Assembly (NCBI RefSeq): GCF_013267835.1
Contig: NZ_CP053939.1
Coordinates: 1,426,001 to 1,490,000 of the forward strand
Direction: 5' to 3'
From: Neisseria mucosa
GTDB lineage: Bacteria; Pseudomonadota; Gammaproteobacteria; Burkholderiales; Neisseriaceae
DNA: 64,000 nucleotides
The translations under genes were made by a program, and so were the position numbers. Under the pieces are notes generated by a model that did no database searches, had not been told where the DNA came from, and saw only the letters and a list, made by a program, of their open reading frames with translations. The stretch's first letter is position 1; each line of letters opens with the position of its first letter. Of the stretch, positions 21,626-28,887 are shown in pieces.

Positions 21626-22261
21626 ATGACCATTCACATCACGCCGAACAATCCCCAATACCGCATTGTCGAAATCTTTGAAAGCCTGCAAGGCGAAGGT
21701 TGGAACACAGGCATGCCCGCCGTTTTCATCCGCCTGGGCAAATGCAATCTTGCGTGCAGCTGGTGCGATACCGACTACCTCAAATTCGGCATGATGAGCC
21801 TGTCCGATATTTTGGGCCGTCTGAAAACCTACACGGCGCGCAATATCATTATTACCGGCGGCGAACCCACCATCCAACCGCATTTGGATACCCTGCTCAA
21901 CGCACTCAAAGCCGAAGGCTATTTTCTGTGTATCGAAACCAACGGCCTCAACCCCGCTCCGCCGCAAATCGACTACGTTGCCACCAGTCCCAAAGCCTGT
22001 TACGCTGCCAAATATGAAAAAAGCTGCATCGAAAAAGCAGACGAAGTGCGCATTGTCGCCGACGGCGAAGTCATTGCGTTTTGTCAGGAAATGGAACGCA
22101 AAATCCGCGCCCGACATTACTATCTCTCGCCTTGCGAACAAGACGGTGCGATGAATATCTACGACACCATCCGCCAAATCGGCGTGTTAAACAGCCGAGC
22201 CGATGCCCCCGTCCATTGGCAACTGAGCGTACAGACGCATAAGTGGGCAGGAATAGAATAA
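21626..22261 (+). CDS. queE: 7-carboxy-7-deazaguanine synthase QueE
   Basis: Radical SAM enzyme that contracts 6-carboxytetrahydropterin to 7-carboxy-7-deazaguanine in queuosine synthesis, following QueD. The 211 residues are of family length. The cluster motif is CNLACSWC, with Cys40, Cys44 and Cys47 (CX3CX2C), and TGGEPT follows near 78-83 for SAM binding. FESLQGEG near 18-25 is the conserved start. Confidence 0.95.
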   Translation: MTIHITPNNPQYRIVEIFESLQGEGWNTGMPAVFIRLGKCNLACSWCDTDYLKFGMMSLSDILGRLKTYTARNIIITGGEPTIQPHLDTLLNALKAEGYFLCIETNGLNPAPPQIDYVATSPKACYAAKYEKSCIEKADEVRIVADGEVIAFCQEMERKIRARHYYLSPCEQDGAMNIYDTIRQIGVLNSRADAPVHWQLSVQTHKWAGIE

Positions 22262-22355
22262 TTCGTTTGAAATCAATCAAAAATTAAACCTTTACAAAAT
22301 ATTGAATGTAAATACCATTCGATATTCGACCAAATGCACTACTGGCAAAGCGCTC

Positions 22356-22391
22356 AGGCCGTCTGAAACCCTATTTCAGACGGCCTTTTTT
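22356..22391. terminator. Uptake-sequence terminator after queE
   Basis: A 12-bp stem (22356-22367 with 22375-22386), a 7-base loop, and a T run behind it. Confidence 0.8.
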
Positions 22392-22403
22392 GTTATAAAA
22401 CTC

Positions 22404-22432
22404 TTGACCGATTACATAAGATTACGTAAAGT
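22404..22432 (+). promoter_or_regulatory. Putative lctP promoter
   Basis: TTGACC at 22404-22409, a 17-base spacer, and TAAAGT at 22427-22432. An operator palindrome lies just downstream at 22449-22467, in a position suited to repression. Confidence 0.5.
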
Positions 22433-22448
22433 GTGCAACAGTTTTCAT

Positions 22449-22467
22449 AAATTGGTATAACCAATTT
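22449..22467. promoter_or_regulatory. Perfect GntR/FadR-type operator upstream of lctP
   Basis: An 8-3-8 perfect palindrome, AAATTGGT-ATA-ACCAATTT. Its core ATTGGT-N3-ACCAAT matches the recognition pattern of the LldR/PdhR branch of FCD-domain regulators. In gonococci the FCD regulator GdhR represses lctP, so GdhR is the best candidate here (inference). Confidence 0.75.
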
Positions 22468-22591
22468 ACCTGATAACTAACCGCATCTGAGGATGCAAAT
22501 ATCTATTCGAAAAACATTTATTGCTCAACACATCGTATCAAACCGCCATTACATTGACGGTTATGGTGCTTGTTGCCCCGAGGATATTCCT

Positions 22592-24178
22592 ATGGCTCTC
22601 TTTCTCAGCATTTTCCCCATCATCCTGCTGATTTGGCTGATGGTTAAGAAAAACAGTATGCCGTCTTACATTGCGCTGCCGATTACCGCCGCGCTGATTT
22701 ACGTCATCAAACTGTTTTATTTCGGCGACAACGCCATGTTGCTCAACGCAACGGCAGCGTCAGGCCTCGTCTCTACCCTGACCCCGATTACCGTGATTTT
22801 CGGTGCCATTATGTTCAACCGCATGATGGAAACCACCGGCTGTATCGACGTCATCCGCAAATGGCTGGCCACCATCAGCCCGAACCCGATTGCCCAATTG
22901 ATGATCATCGGCTGGTCTTTCGCCTTTATGATTGAAGGCGCATCCGGTTTCGGTACGCCTGCCGCTATTGCCGCGCCAATCTTGATGAGCTTGGGCTTTA
23001 ATCCGCTGAAAGTAGCCATCTTTACTTTGGTGATGAACTCTGTACCCGTTTCCTTCGGCGCGGTAGGCACACCGACTTGGTTCGGTTTCGCTCCGTTGAA
23101 CCTGAGTGCCGAAAACATCCTTGCCATCGGCAGACAAACCGGCGTCATGCACTTCTTCGCAGGTTTCATCATCCCTGTCATCGGCTTGAGCTTCATCGTG
23201 CCTTGGGCTGAAATCCGCAAAAACTTGGGCTTCATCGGCATTGCCGTCTTCTCCTGTACCCTTCCTTATGTCGCATTGGCAATGGTCAATGAAGAGTTCC
23301 CATCTCTGGTTGCTGGCGCAATCGGCCTGATGGTTTCCGTATTCGCAGCAAACCGCGGCTGGGGCTTGAGCAAAGATTACGCCAAAGACCCGAATGCAGA
23401 AAAAGTACCTTTCACCCAAGTTGCCAAAGCACTGGCCCCTTTGGGTATGCTGATCGGCATGCTGGTGGTCACCCGTATCAAACAACTGGGCATTAAAGGC
23501 CTGTTGACCAGCAAAGAAGAATGGTTCAGCTTCCAACTGCCGTTTGATTTATCCAAAATCACCGTCAGCGACTCCCTGACCATCACCTTCGGCAACATCT
23601 TCGGTCAAGGCGTAAACGCTTCCTATCAAACCCTCTACGTTCCGGCTTGGATTCCGTTTGTCTTCACCGTTTGGATCTGCATCCTGCTGTACAAAACCAA
23701 ATTCAAAGATGCATGGTCTTTCTACGCTGCAACGTTCAACCAAACCAAAAAACCGCTGCTTGCCCTGATGGGTGCGCTGATTATGGTTCAGCTGATGATG
23801 GTCGGCGGCGATGACTCCATGGTGAAAATCATCGGTAAAGAGTTTGCCGCGATGGCAGGCGAACACTGGGTGTACTTCTCCCCTTACCTTGGCGCAATCG
23901 GTGCATTCTTCTCAGGCTCCAACACTGTATCCAACCTGACCTTCGGTCCGATTCAACAACAAATCGCGCTTGATACCGGCCTGTCCGTTACCCTCATCCT
24001 CGCCCTGCAATCTGTCGGCGGCGCAATGGGCAACATGGTCTGCATCAACAACATCATCGCCGTGTGCAGCGTGTTGAACGTGAACAACGCCGAAGGCGCG
24101 ATCATTAAGAAAACTGTCATCCCGATGAGCATCTATGGCGTCATCGCCGTGACTATCGCTTCAATTTTCTTCTTGTAA
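22592..24178 (+). CDS. lctP: L-lactate permease
   Basis: Proton-coupled lactate uptake in the inner membrane; 528 residues with about 12-14 helices. Family motifs GASGFGTPAAIAAPIL and SVPVSFGAVGTPTWFG are present, and FFSGSNTVSNLTFGP lies near the C-terminus. The ATG at 22592 is chosen because GAGGAT precedes it and it opens on the first helix; an upstream in-frame ATG at 22493 would add 33 hydrophilic residues. Regulation by lactate through the operator at 22449-22467 is likely. Lactate is a major carbon source for Neisseria at mucosal surfaces. Confidence 0.95.
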   Translation: MALFLSIFPIILLIWLMVKKNSMPSYIALPITAALIYVIKLFYFGDNAMLLNATAASGLVSTLTPITVIFGAIMFNRMMETTGCIDVIRKWLATISPNPIAQLMIIGWSFAFMIEGASGFGTPAAIAAPILMSLGFNPLKVAIFTLVMNSVPVSFGAVGTPTWFGFAPLNLSAENILAIGRQTGVMHFFAGFIIPVIGLSFIVPWAEIRKNLGFIGIAVFSCTLPYVALAMVNEEFPSLVAGAIGLMVSVFAANRGWGLSKDYAKDPNAEKVPFTQVAKALAPLGMLIGMLVVTRIKQLGIKGLLTSKEEWFSFQLPFDLSKITVSDSLTITFGNIFGQGVNASYQTLYVPAWIPFVFTVWICILLYKTKFKDAWSFYAATFNQTKKPLLALMGALIMVQLMMVGGDDSMVKIIGKEFAAMAGEHWVYFSPYLGAIGAFFSGSNTVSNLTFGPIQQQIALDTGLSVTLILALQSVGGAMGNMVCINNIIAVCSVLNVNNAEGAIIKKTVIPMSIYGVIAVTIASIFFL

Positions 24179-24191
24179 ACCACTTCATATC

Positions 24192-24224
24192 AAAGGCCGT
24201 CTGAATATTCAGACGGCCTTTTTT
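24192..24224. terminator. Uptake-sequence terminator after lctP
   Basis: AAAGGCCGTCTGAA and its inverse with a two-base loop, followed by six T residues. Confidence 0.85.
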
Positions 24225-24374
24225 GTATTCTTTCGCTATATTTCTTAAAGAATCATTAATGTATATATTCCGCAACAATCCGCATAGCCACTTTGCAACA
24301 CCAAATTACAAACAACTTTCTATTAATAAACAATCAGGTAATCATAAGTAAACACTGTTTTGCAATTTACCTAA

Positions 24375-24402
24375 TTGCCACTACCGACAAAACGCCTAAA
24401 AT
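24375..24402 (+). promoter_or_regulatory. Putative promoter of the ACP-like gene
   Basis: TTGCCA at 24375-24380, a 16-base spacer and TAAAAT at 24397-24402, in an AT-rich 250-base stretch that holds no gene. Leader of about 70 bases. Confidence 0.5.
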
Positions 24403-24475
24403 ACGCTTCATCTGCAAACGGAAACCCTTTCTCACTTTGCAAGATGACACACAACCCTCATATGGAGCTTAGATC

Positions 24476-24838
24476 ATGAAATTACTTTCTGTTATCACTG
24501 CAGCCGCATTGGCTACTGTTTCCTTCTCTGCTGCCGCTGCACCTGCCGGCTTCGTTTCTTACCGTTGTGACGGTGGCAAATCACTGAACGTGATGTACGG
24601 CTTTGACCGCAGCGGCCGCGCAGTTACTGCCGACGTAAACGCCGGTGGCAAAAAAGCCTCTTTGGTTGTCGACAAAAAACGTTCTGACAGCACTGGCACT
24701 ACTTTCACCAACCGTCGCGGCTATGTAATGTCTGCCGGTTTCATCGACAAAAACACCCACACTACTTCTGAAGTAGTTGGCGTGAACGCCCCTAACGGCT
24801 CATTCCTGGTGAAAAACTGCGAACCACGTCCACGTTAA
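24476..24838 (+). CDS. Adhesin complex protein (ACP)-like secreted protein, possible lysozyme inhibitor
   Basis: A 120-residue protein with a signal peptide ending in ASFSAAAA-type residues (cut near 22). The mature part has only two cysteines, Cys31 (SYRCDGGK) and Cys115 (VKNCEPRPR), placed to close a disulfide. The pattern YxC-GK-L-V-YGF-G, with a C-terminal VKNC, follows neisserial ACP, a MliC-fold surface protein that inhibits C-type lysozyme and helps adhesion in pathogens. Match is by recognition only and similarity is moderate. Codons such as CGT and GGT are frequent, consistent with high expression. Good ribosome site (GGAG). Confidence 0.72.
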   Translation: MKLLSVITAAALATVSFSAAAAPAGFVSYRCDGGKSLNVMYGFDRSGRAVTADVNAGGKKASLVVDKKRSDSTGTTFTNRRGYVMSAGFIDKNTHTTSEVVGVNAPNGSFLVKNCEPRPR

Positions 24839-24876
24839 TCCCAGCTTTCCTATTTAACCGAATCATCCCGGTTTAA

Positions 24877-24918
24877 TCAAAAGGCCGTCTGAAAAACAAT
24901 TTTCAGACGGCCTTTTGA
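24877..24918. terminator. Long uptake-sequence terminator after the ACP-like gene
   Basis: A perfect stem of about 19 bp (TCAAAAGGCCGTCTGAAAA with its inverse) and a very short loop, with A/T flanks on both strands. Confidence 0.85.
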
Positions 24919-24930
24919 TTCAAGCCTATA

Positions 24931-24961
24931 AAAAAGAGCGTGTACCGTACACGCTCTTTTT
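24931..24961 (-). terminator. Terminator of dnaN
   Basis: A 14-bp perfect stem, AAAAAGAGCGTGTA with TACACGCTCTTTTT, and a CCG loop. It has T tracts on either strand, 15 bases past the dnaN stop. Not uptake-sequence based. Confidence 0.85.
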
Positions 24962-24975
24962 GTTTGTTTTCCAAA

Positions 24976-26079
24976 TCAAATACGCATCGGCATTACGATG
25001 TATTTGAAGTTCGGATTGTTCGGCATAGTAAACAGCGTTGAGCGGTTGGCATCGCCGAAGGCAAGCTGCATATCGTCGGAGTGGATATTACGCAACACAT
25101 CCATCAGGTAGCCGATATTGAAACCGACTTCGAGTTCTCCGCCTTGGTAAGCGATTTCCAACTCTTCGCGCGCTTCTTCCTGCTCGTTGTTGCTACATAC
25201 GACACTCAGCAAACCTGGCTGTAAGAACAGTCGCGCACCGCGGAATTTTTCATTGGCAAGAATGGCGGCACGTTCGAGCGCACCCAAAAGCTGAGTACGG
25301 GAAACGAGGAAAATCTTGTCGTTATCCAAAGGAATCACGCGGTTAAAGTCGGGGAACTTGCCGTCGATGACTTTGCTGACAATGGTTGTACCATTGCATT
25401 GGAAGCGTACTTGATTGTCCAAAAGCTCAACGGTGATGGATTCGGACGGATTGTTCAACAGCTTGAAGAGTTCCAATACCGTTTTACGCGGCAGGATGAC
25501 TTCTGTTTTCGGCAGTTCCGCTTCAATTTGGCTGGCCGCATAAGCAAGGCGGTGGCCGTCGGTTGCAACAAGGCGCAGTTGGTTGCCTTCGACCTGCATC
25601 AGCAAGCCGTTGAGGTAATAGCGGATGTCTTGAACCGCCATGCTGTATTGCACTTGCGAAAGCATGGTTTTGAAGGTTTCTTGAGTCAGCGAGAAAGTTG
25701 CGCTGACATCGTTGCCGACACTCATCAAAGGAAAGTCTTCTGCCGGCAGGGTTTGCAGGGCAAAACGGGATTTGCCCGCACGCAGAGTCAAACGGTTGTC
25801 CGCCCAATCTAAGGACACCAGCGCACTGTCGGGCAGGGCGCGCAGGATGTCTTGGAATTTTTTAGCATTGGTCGTAATGCGGAAATCGCCTGCCTGACTT
25901 TCAGGGCCGGCGGTATTGATTTGGATTTCCAAGTCGGTTGCCAAAAGTTTGGTTTGTCCGTCTTTGCTTTCCAGCAACACATTGGACAGAATCGGCAGAG
26001 TATGACGACGCTCAACGATACCGGTAACGGCTTGCAACGGCTTGAGCAGACTGTCGCGGTCGGCTTGTAAAATCAGCAT
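24976..26079 (-). CDS. dnaN: DNA polymerase III beta sliding clamp
   Basis: Ring-shaped processivity clamp; 367 residues, the family length, in three repeated clamp folds. MLILQADRDSLLKPLQ at the start and the C-terminal NPNFKYIVMPMRI, which helps form the peptide-binding cleft, are typical. It follows dnaA by 105 bases on the same strand, the conserved origin order dnaA-dnaN, with an uptake-sequence hairpin between. Confidence 0.98.
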   Translation of the reverse strand: MLILQADRDSLLKPLQAVTGIVERRHTLPILSNVLLESKDGQTKLLATDLEIQINTAGPESQAGDFRITTNAKKFQDILRALPDSALVSLDWADNRLTLRAGKSRFALQTLPAEDFPLMSVGNDVSATFSLTQETFKTMLSQVQYSMAVQDIRYYLNGLLMQVEGNQLRLVATDGHRLAYAASQIEAELPKTEVILPRKTVLELFKLLNNPSESITVELLDNQVRFQCNGTTIVSKVIDGKFPDFNRVIPLDNDKIFLVSRTQLLGALERAAILANEKFRGARLFLQPGLLSVVCSNNEQEEAREELEIAYQGGELEVGFNIGYLMDVLRNIHSDDMQLAFGDANRSTLFTMPNNPNFKYIVMPMRI

Positions 26080-26137
26080 GTTCCATTCCTTTGAATTTGA
26101 AATCGGTTGATTTGGGTATTTTAAAATATTTTTTGTA

Positions 26138-26173
26138 TTCAGACGGCCTCATATCGATATCAGGCCGTCTGAA
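26138..26173. terminator. Uptake-sequence hairpin between dnaA and dnaN
   Basis: Arms 26138-26149 and 26162-26173, with an additional ATAT-CG-ATAT inner stem. It lies inside the presumed dnaA-dnaN operon, so it may reduce read-through or mean dnaN has its own promoter. Confidence 0.6.
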
Positions 26174-26184
26174 ATTGCATTGGG

Positions 26185-27753
26185 TCAGTTTTGAATCAAA
26201 ATCAGCAGCTTTTCGTAGTCTTGCGCCAATTCAGGGTCTTCTTCGCGCAGTTTCGCCACTGCTTTCACGCCGTGCATCACAGTCGTGTGGTCGCGTCCAC
26301 CAAAGGCATCACCGATAGACGGCAGGCTGAGCGTGGTCAGCTCTTTGGTCAGGCTCATGGCGACTTGGCGCGGTCGGGCGATGTTACGCGTACGCTTTTT
26401 TCCCAATATATCGCTGATTTTAATGCGATAATATTTGGCCGTCGCATCGATGATGATGTCGGCGGTAATGACTTTGTGTTTCTCGGCAATAATATCCTGC
26501 AAAGCCGTACGCGCCAAATCCATATCGATAACAGGACGGTTCATAAAACGGCTGCTGGCGCTGACACGGTTAAACGCGCCTTCCAGCTCACGCACATTGG
26601 AGCGGATCAAATTGGCAATAAATAAAGCGGCTTCGTCTTCGATACTGATACCGGCTGCTTCTGCCTTTTTCTGCAAAATCGCCACGCGCATTTCCAATTC
26701 AGGCGGTTCGAGTTCCAAAGTCAAACCCCATGAGAAACGGGACTTGAGACGGTCATCCATACCCTCGATTTTGGCAGGCAATACGTCGCACGTCAGGATC
26801 AGTTGTTTTTTCTCGTTGTGGAAATGGTTGTATAGATAGAAGAATTCTTCCATCGTACGGTCTTTACCTTTAATAAACTGAATATCGTCGATAATCAGCA
26901 GGTCATATTGCTTGTATTGTTGCTTGAACACATCATAAGTGTTGTTGCGCACAGCCTTCATAAAGCTGCGGATATAGTCGTCCGAGTGCATATAGCGCAC
27001 TTTGGCATCAGGACGGTTTTTCAGCAATTCGTTGCCGATGGCCTGCACCAAGTGGGTTTTACCCAAACCCGTGCTGCCGTACAGAAAAAACGGGTTGTAG
27101 CCCTGCCCCGGATTCTCCGCAATCGCTTGGGCGGCGGCTGCGGCAAGGCGGTTGCCCTTACCTTCCACCAAGGTTTCAAATGTATAGTCGCGCGACAGAT
27201 TAGTCTGTTCGTAGCGCGCTTCTTCCGCATCGTGTTGCGCGGCGGCTTTAGCTTTGGCAACTGCTTTAGACTCAGCCGGAGCGGCAGTTTGCACTTGAGG
27301 CTCATGCGGCAGGTTTTTCATGCGTTGCGCCAAAATCTCGGCAGCCGTCATGGCAGCGGCAGGCTTGGAAACCGTTTCAGACGGCCCATCTTCTTCCACC
27401 GCCGCAGCAGTTTGCAAAGGCATTTGAACAGGCTCTACACACTCTTCAACTTCAATGACTTCTTGCACTTGCACCGGAGCAACAGCCTGAGCCGCCATTT
27501 CATAATGCGTACCTACGCCCGGCTTAAACGCAAACGCAGCCTGCTGAGGCACCAATTCGGCACGCACGGCGTCAATTTTGGCGGCAAACTGGCTTTTGAG
27601 CATATTGCAGGCAAATTGGTTTTTACCATACACCACCCATACGCCGTTTTCTTCGCCCACGGTCAAAGGCGCAATCCATTGCGCAAACTGCCCGGCAGGC
27701 AACATTTCGTGAAGGCGGCAAAGGCACAGCGGCCAAAATTCAGCTAACGTCAT
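26185..27753 (-). CDS. dnaA: Chromosomal replication initiator DnaA
   Basis: AAA+ protein that binds DnaA boxes and opens the origin. From the ATG at 27753 it has 522 residues. The N-terminal DnaB/DiaA-interaction domain ([18 protein letters not shown]) is followed by an alanine- and glutamate-rich linker, the Walker A loop GSTGLGKTH, Walker [10 protein letters not shown], and the C-terminal DNA-binding signature [12 protein letters not shown]. The upstream extension to 27828 is hydrophobic and non-conserved and is rejected. Two DnaA boxes lie 160-190 bases upstream. Confidence 0.97.
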   Translation of the reverse strand: MTLAEFWPLCLCRLHEMLPAGQFAQWIAPLTVGEENGVWVVYGKNQFACNMLKSQFAAKIDAVRAELVPQQAAFAFKPGVGTHYEMAAQAVAPVQVQEVIEVEECVEPVQMPLQTAAAVEEDGPSETVSKPAAAMTAAEILAQRMKNLPHEPQVQTAAPAESKAVAKAKAAAQHDAEEARYEQTNLSRDYTFETLVEGKGNRLAAAAAQAIAENPGQGYNPFFLYGSTGLGKTHLVQAIGNELLKNRPDAKVRYMHSDDYIRSFMKAVRNNTYDVFKQQYKQYDLLIIDDIQFIKGKDRTMEEFFYLYNHFHNEKKQLILTCDVLPAKIEGMDDRLKSRFSWGLTLELEPPELEMRVAILQKKAEAAGISIEDEAALFIANLIRSNVRELEGAFNRVSASSRFMNRPVIDMDLARTALQDIIAEKHKVITADIIIDATAKYYRIKISDILGKKRTRNIARPRQVAMSLTKELTTLSLPSIGDAFGGRDHTTVMHGVKAVAKLREEDPELAQDYEKLLILIQN

Positions 27754-27913
27754 GAGATTAAGCTCGGAAAATGGAAGATTTGGGAAATACAAGAAGGCAG
27801 AGCAGACAGGCAATCCGATAAAAATCAAATTTTTACAATATTCCCGCTGCTTTCAGACGGCCTTGCGCACAGAGAAAAGCAAGGTTGGGCGATTATACCC
27901 ATTCCGCTCTTTT

Positions 27914-27922
27914 TTATCCACA
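27914..27922 (+). promoter_or_regulatory. DnaA box 1
   Basis: Perfect consensus TTATCCACA. Confidence 0.85.
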
Positions 27923-27936
27923 ACCGCCGCAAAATT

Positions 27937-27945
27937 TTATCCACA
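27937..27945 (+). promoter_or_regulatory. DnaA box 2
   Basis: Perfect consensus TTATCCACA, two helical turns from box 1. Confidence 0.85.
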
Positions 27946-28006
27946 AATTCTATCAACGCATCAAACCCGTTGTCACACTTTAGCCGACGAAAAGTTTTTA
28001 TATTGA

Positions 28007-28035
28007 TTGACAAAAGCAACAAATTGGAGTGTAAT
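28007..28035 (+). promoter_or_regulatory. Strong promoter of rpmH-rnpA
   Basis: Consensus TTGACA at 28007-28012, 17-base spacer, TGTAAT at 28030-28035, 38 bases before the rpmH ATG. Confidence 0.75.
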
Positions 28036-28072
28036 TCACGGTTTAATTATCTACCAATTTTTAGGAAACATC

Positions 28073-28207
28073 ATGAAACGCACTTATCAACCTTCCGTTA
28101 CCAAACGCAAACGCACCCACGGCTTCTTGGTTCGCTCCAAAACCCGCGGTGGTCGCGCAGTATTGGCTGCCCGTCGCGCCAAAGGCCGCAAACGCCTGGC
28201 TGTATAA
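28073..28207 (+). CDS. rpmH: 50S ribosomal protein L34
   Basis: A 44-residue, very basic protein, [18 protein letters not shown] at the start and [11 protein letters not shown] at the end, the full L34 consensus. Its ATG at 28073 follows TTAGGAAACATC. First gene of the conserved rpmH-rnpA-yidD-yidC block. Confidence 0.99.
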   Translation: MKRTYQPSVTKRKRTHGFLVRSKTRGGRAVLAARRAKGRKRLAV

Positions 28208-28209
28208 TT

Positions 28210-28551
28210 TTGAATTACGGCTTCTCGAAGCAGTATCGCTTATTAAAAACGGATGATTTTTCATCCGTTTTTGCGTTGAAAAACCGACGCAGCCGCGATT
28301 TGCTGCAAGTCTCCCAGTCCGCAGACAACGCGCTCGGCCATCCGCGACTTGGTTTGGTCGTCAGCAAAAAGACCGCCAAACGTGCCCATGACCGCAATTA
28401 TATGAAGCGCGTCATCCGCGACTGGTTCAGGCTGAATCAACACCAGCTGCCGCCGCATGATTTTGTTGTGCGCGTGCGTCAGGCGTTTAATCGGGAAACC
28501 GCCCCAGAAGCCCGCAACCAACTTGCCCAGCTGATGAAAAAACGCCGATGA
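28210..28551 (+). CDS. rnpA: Ribonuclease P protein component, non-ATG start
   Basis: Protein subunit of RNase P, which matures tRNA 5' ends. The conserved part begins [20 protein letters not shown] and contains the RNR-type motif [13 protein letters not shown]. The frame has no ATG in this region that would keep the conserved N-terminus; TTG at 28210 (113 residues) is the best start, two bases after the rpmH stop, with ATT at 28207 as alternative. No Shine-Dalgarno sequence, so translation probably depends on coupling with rpmH. Confidence 0.9.
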   Translation: MNYGFSKQYRLLKTDDFSSVFALKNRRSRDLLQVSQSADNALGHPRLGLVVSKKTAKRAHDRNYMKRVIRDWFRLNQHQLPPHDFVVRVRQAFNRETAPEARNQLAQLMKKRR

Positions 28552-28769
28552 ACACCCTGCTTTCCAAGCTCCTCCTTGCACTCATCCGCTTTTACCAATA
28601 CTGCATCAGCCCCCTCATTCCGCCGCGCTGCCGCTATACCCCGACCTGTTCACAATACGCAGTCGAAGCCGTCAAAAAATACGGCGCATTCAAAGGCGGA
28701 TGGCTAGCCATCAAACGCATCGCACGATGCCATCCTTTCGGCGGACACGGACACGACCCTGTTCCATAA
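28548..28769 (+). CDS. yidD: Membrane protein insertion efficiency factor YidD
   Basis: A 73-residue protein with the family core [22 protein letters not shown] (split as [16 protein letters not shown] and YTPTCS), three cysteines, and [19 protein letters not shown]. It assists YidC-dependent insertion at the inner membrane face. ATGA overlap with the rnpA stop shows translational coupling. [12 protein letters not shown] at the end is typical. Confidence 0.95.
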   Translation: MNTLLSKLLLALIRFYQYCISPLIPPRCRYTPTCSQYAVEAVKKYGAFKGGWLAIKRIARCHPFGGHGHDPVP

Positions 28770-28825
28770 TGCTGCTGTCAACCATTTAAAGAACACGATT
28801 TCCTTTAATTTCCCGTCGGTTTCTA

Positions 28826-28831
28826 TATAAT
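28826..28831 (+). promoter_or_regulatory. Possible -10 upstream of yidC
   Basis: TATAAT overlaps an AT-type uptake sequence (ATGCCGTCTGAA, 28830-28841). It could give yidC its own transcript within the 118-base gap after yidD; no clear -35. Confidence 0.35.
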
Positions 28832-28887
28832 GCCGTCTGAAGCAGTTTTCATCTCGATTACCTATCCGTCAATTCCAGGAATCTCTT

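Larger units (their letters stand above)
27754..28006. other. oriC: Probable replication origin region between dnaA and rpmH
   Basis: A 320-base gap between divergent dnaA and rpmH holds two perfect TTATCCACA DnaA boxes, at 27914-27922 and 27937-27945, same orientation, start points 23 bases apart. AT-rich DNA flanks them, and a weak TTGTCACAC lies near 27970. One uptake sequence is at about 27851. The gene order dnaN-dnaA / rpmH-rnpA-yidD-yidC is the classical origin neighbourhood. Two boxes are few for a full origin, so this may be part of it or only the dnaA promoter. Confidence 0.6.
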
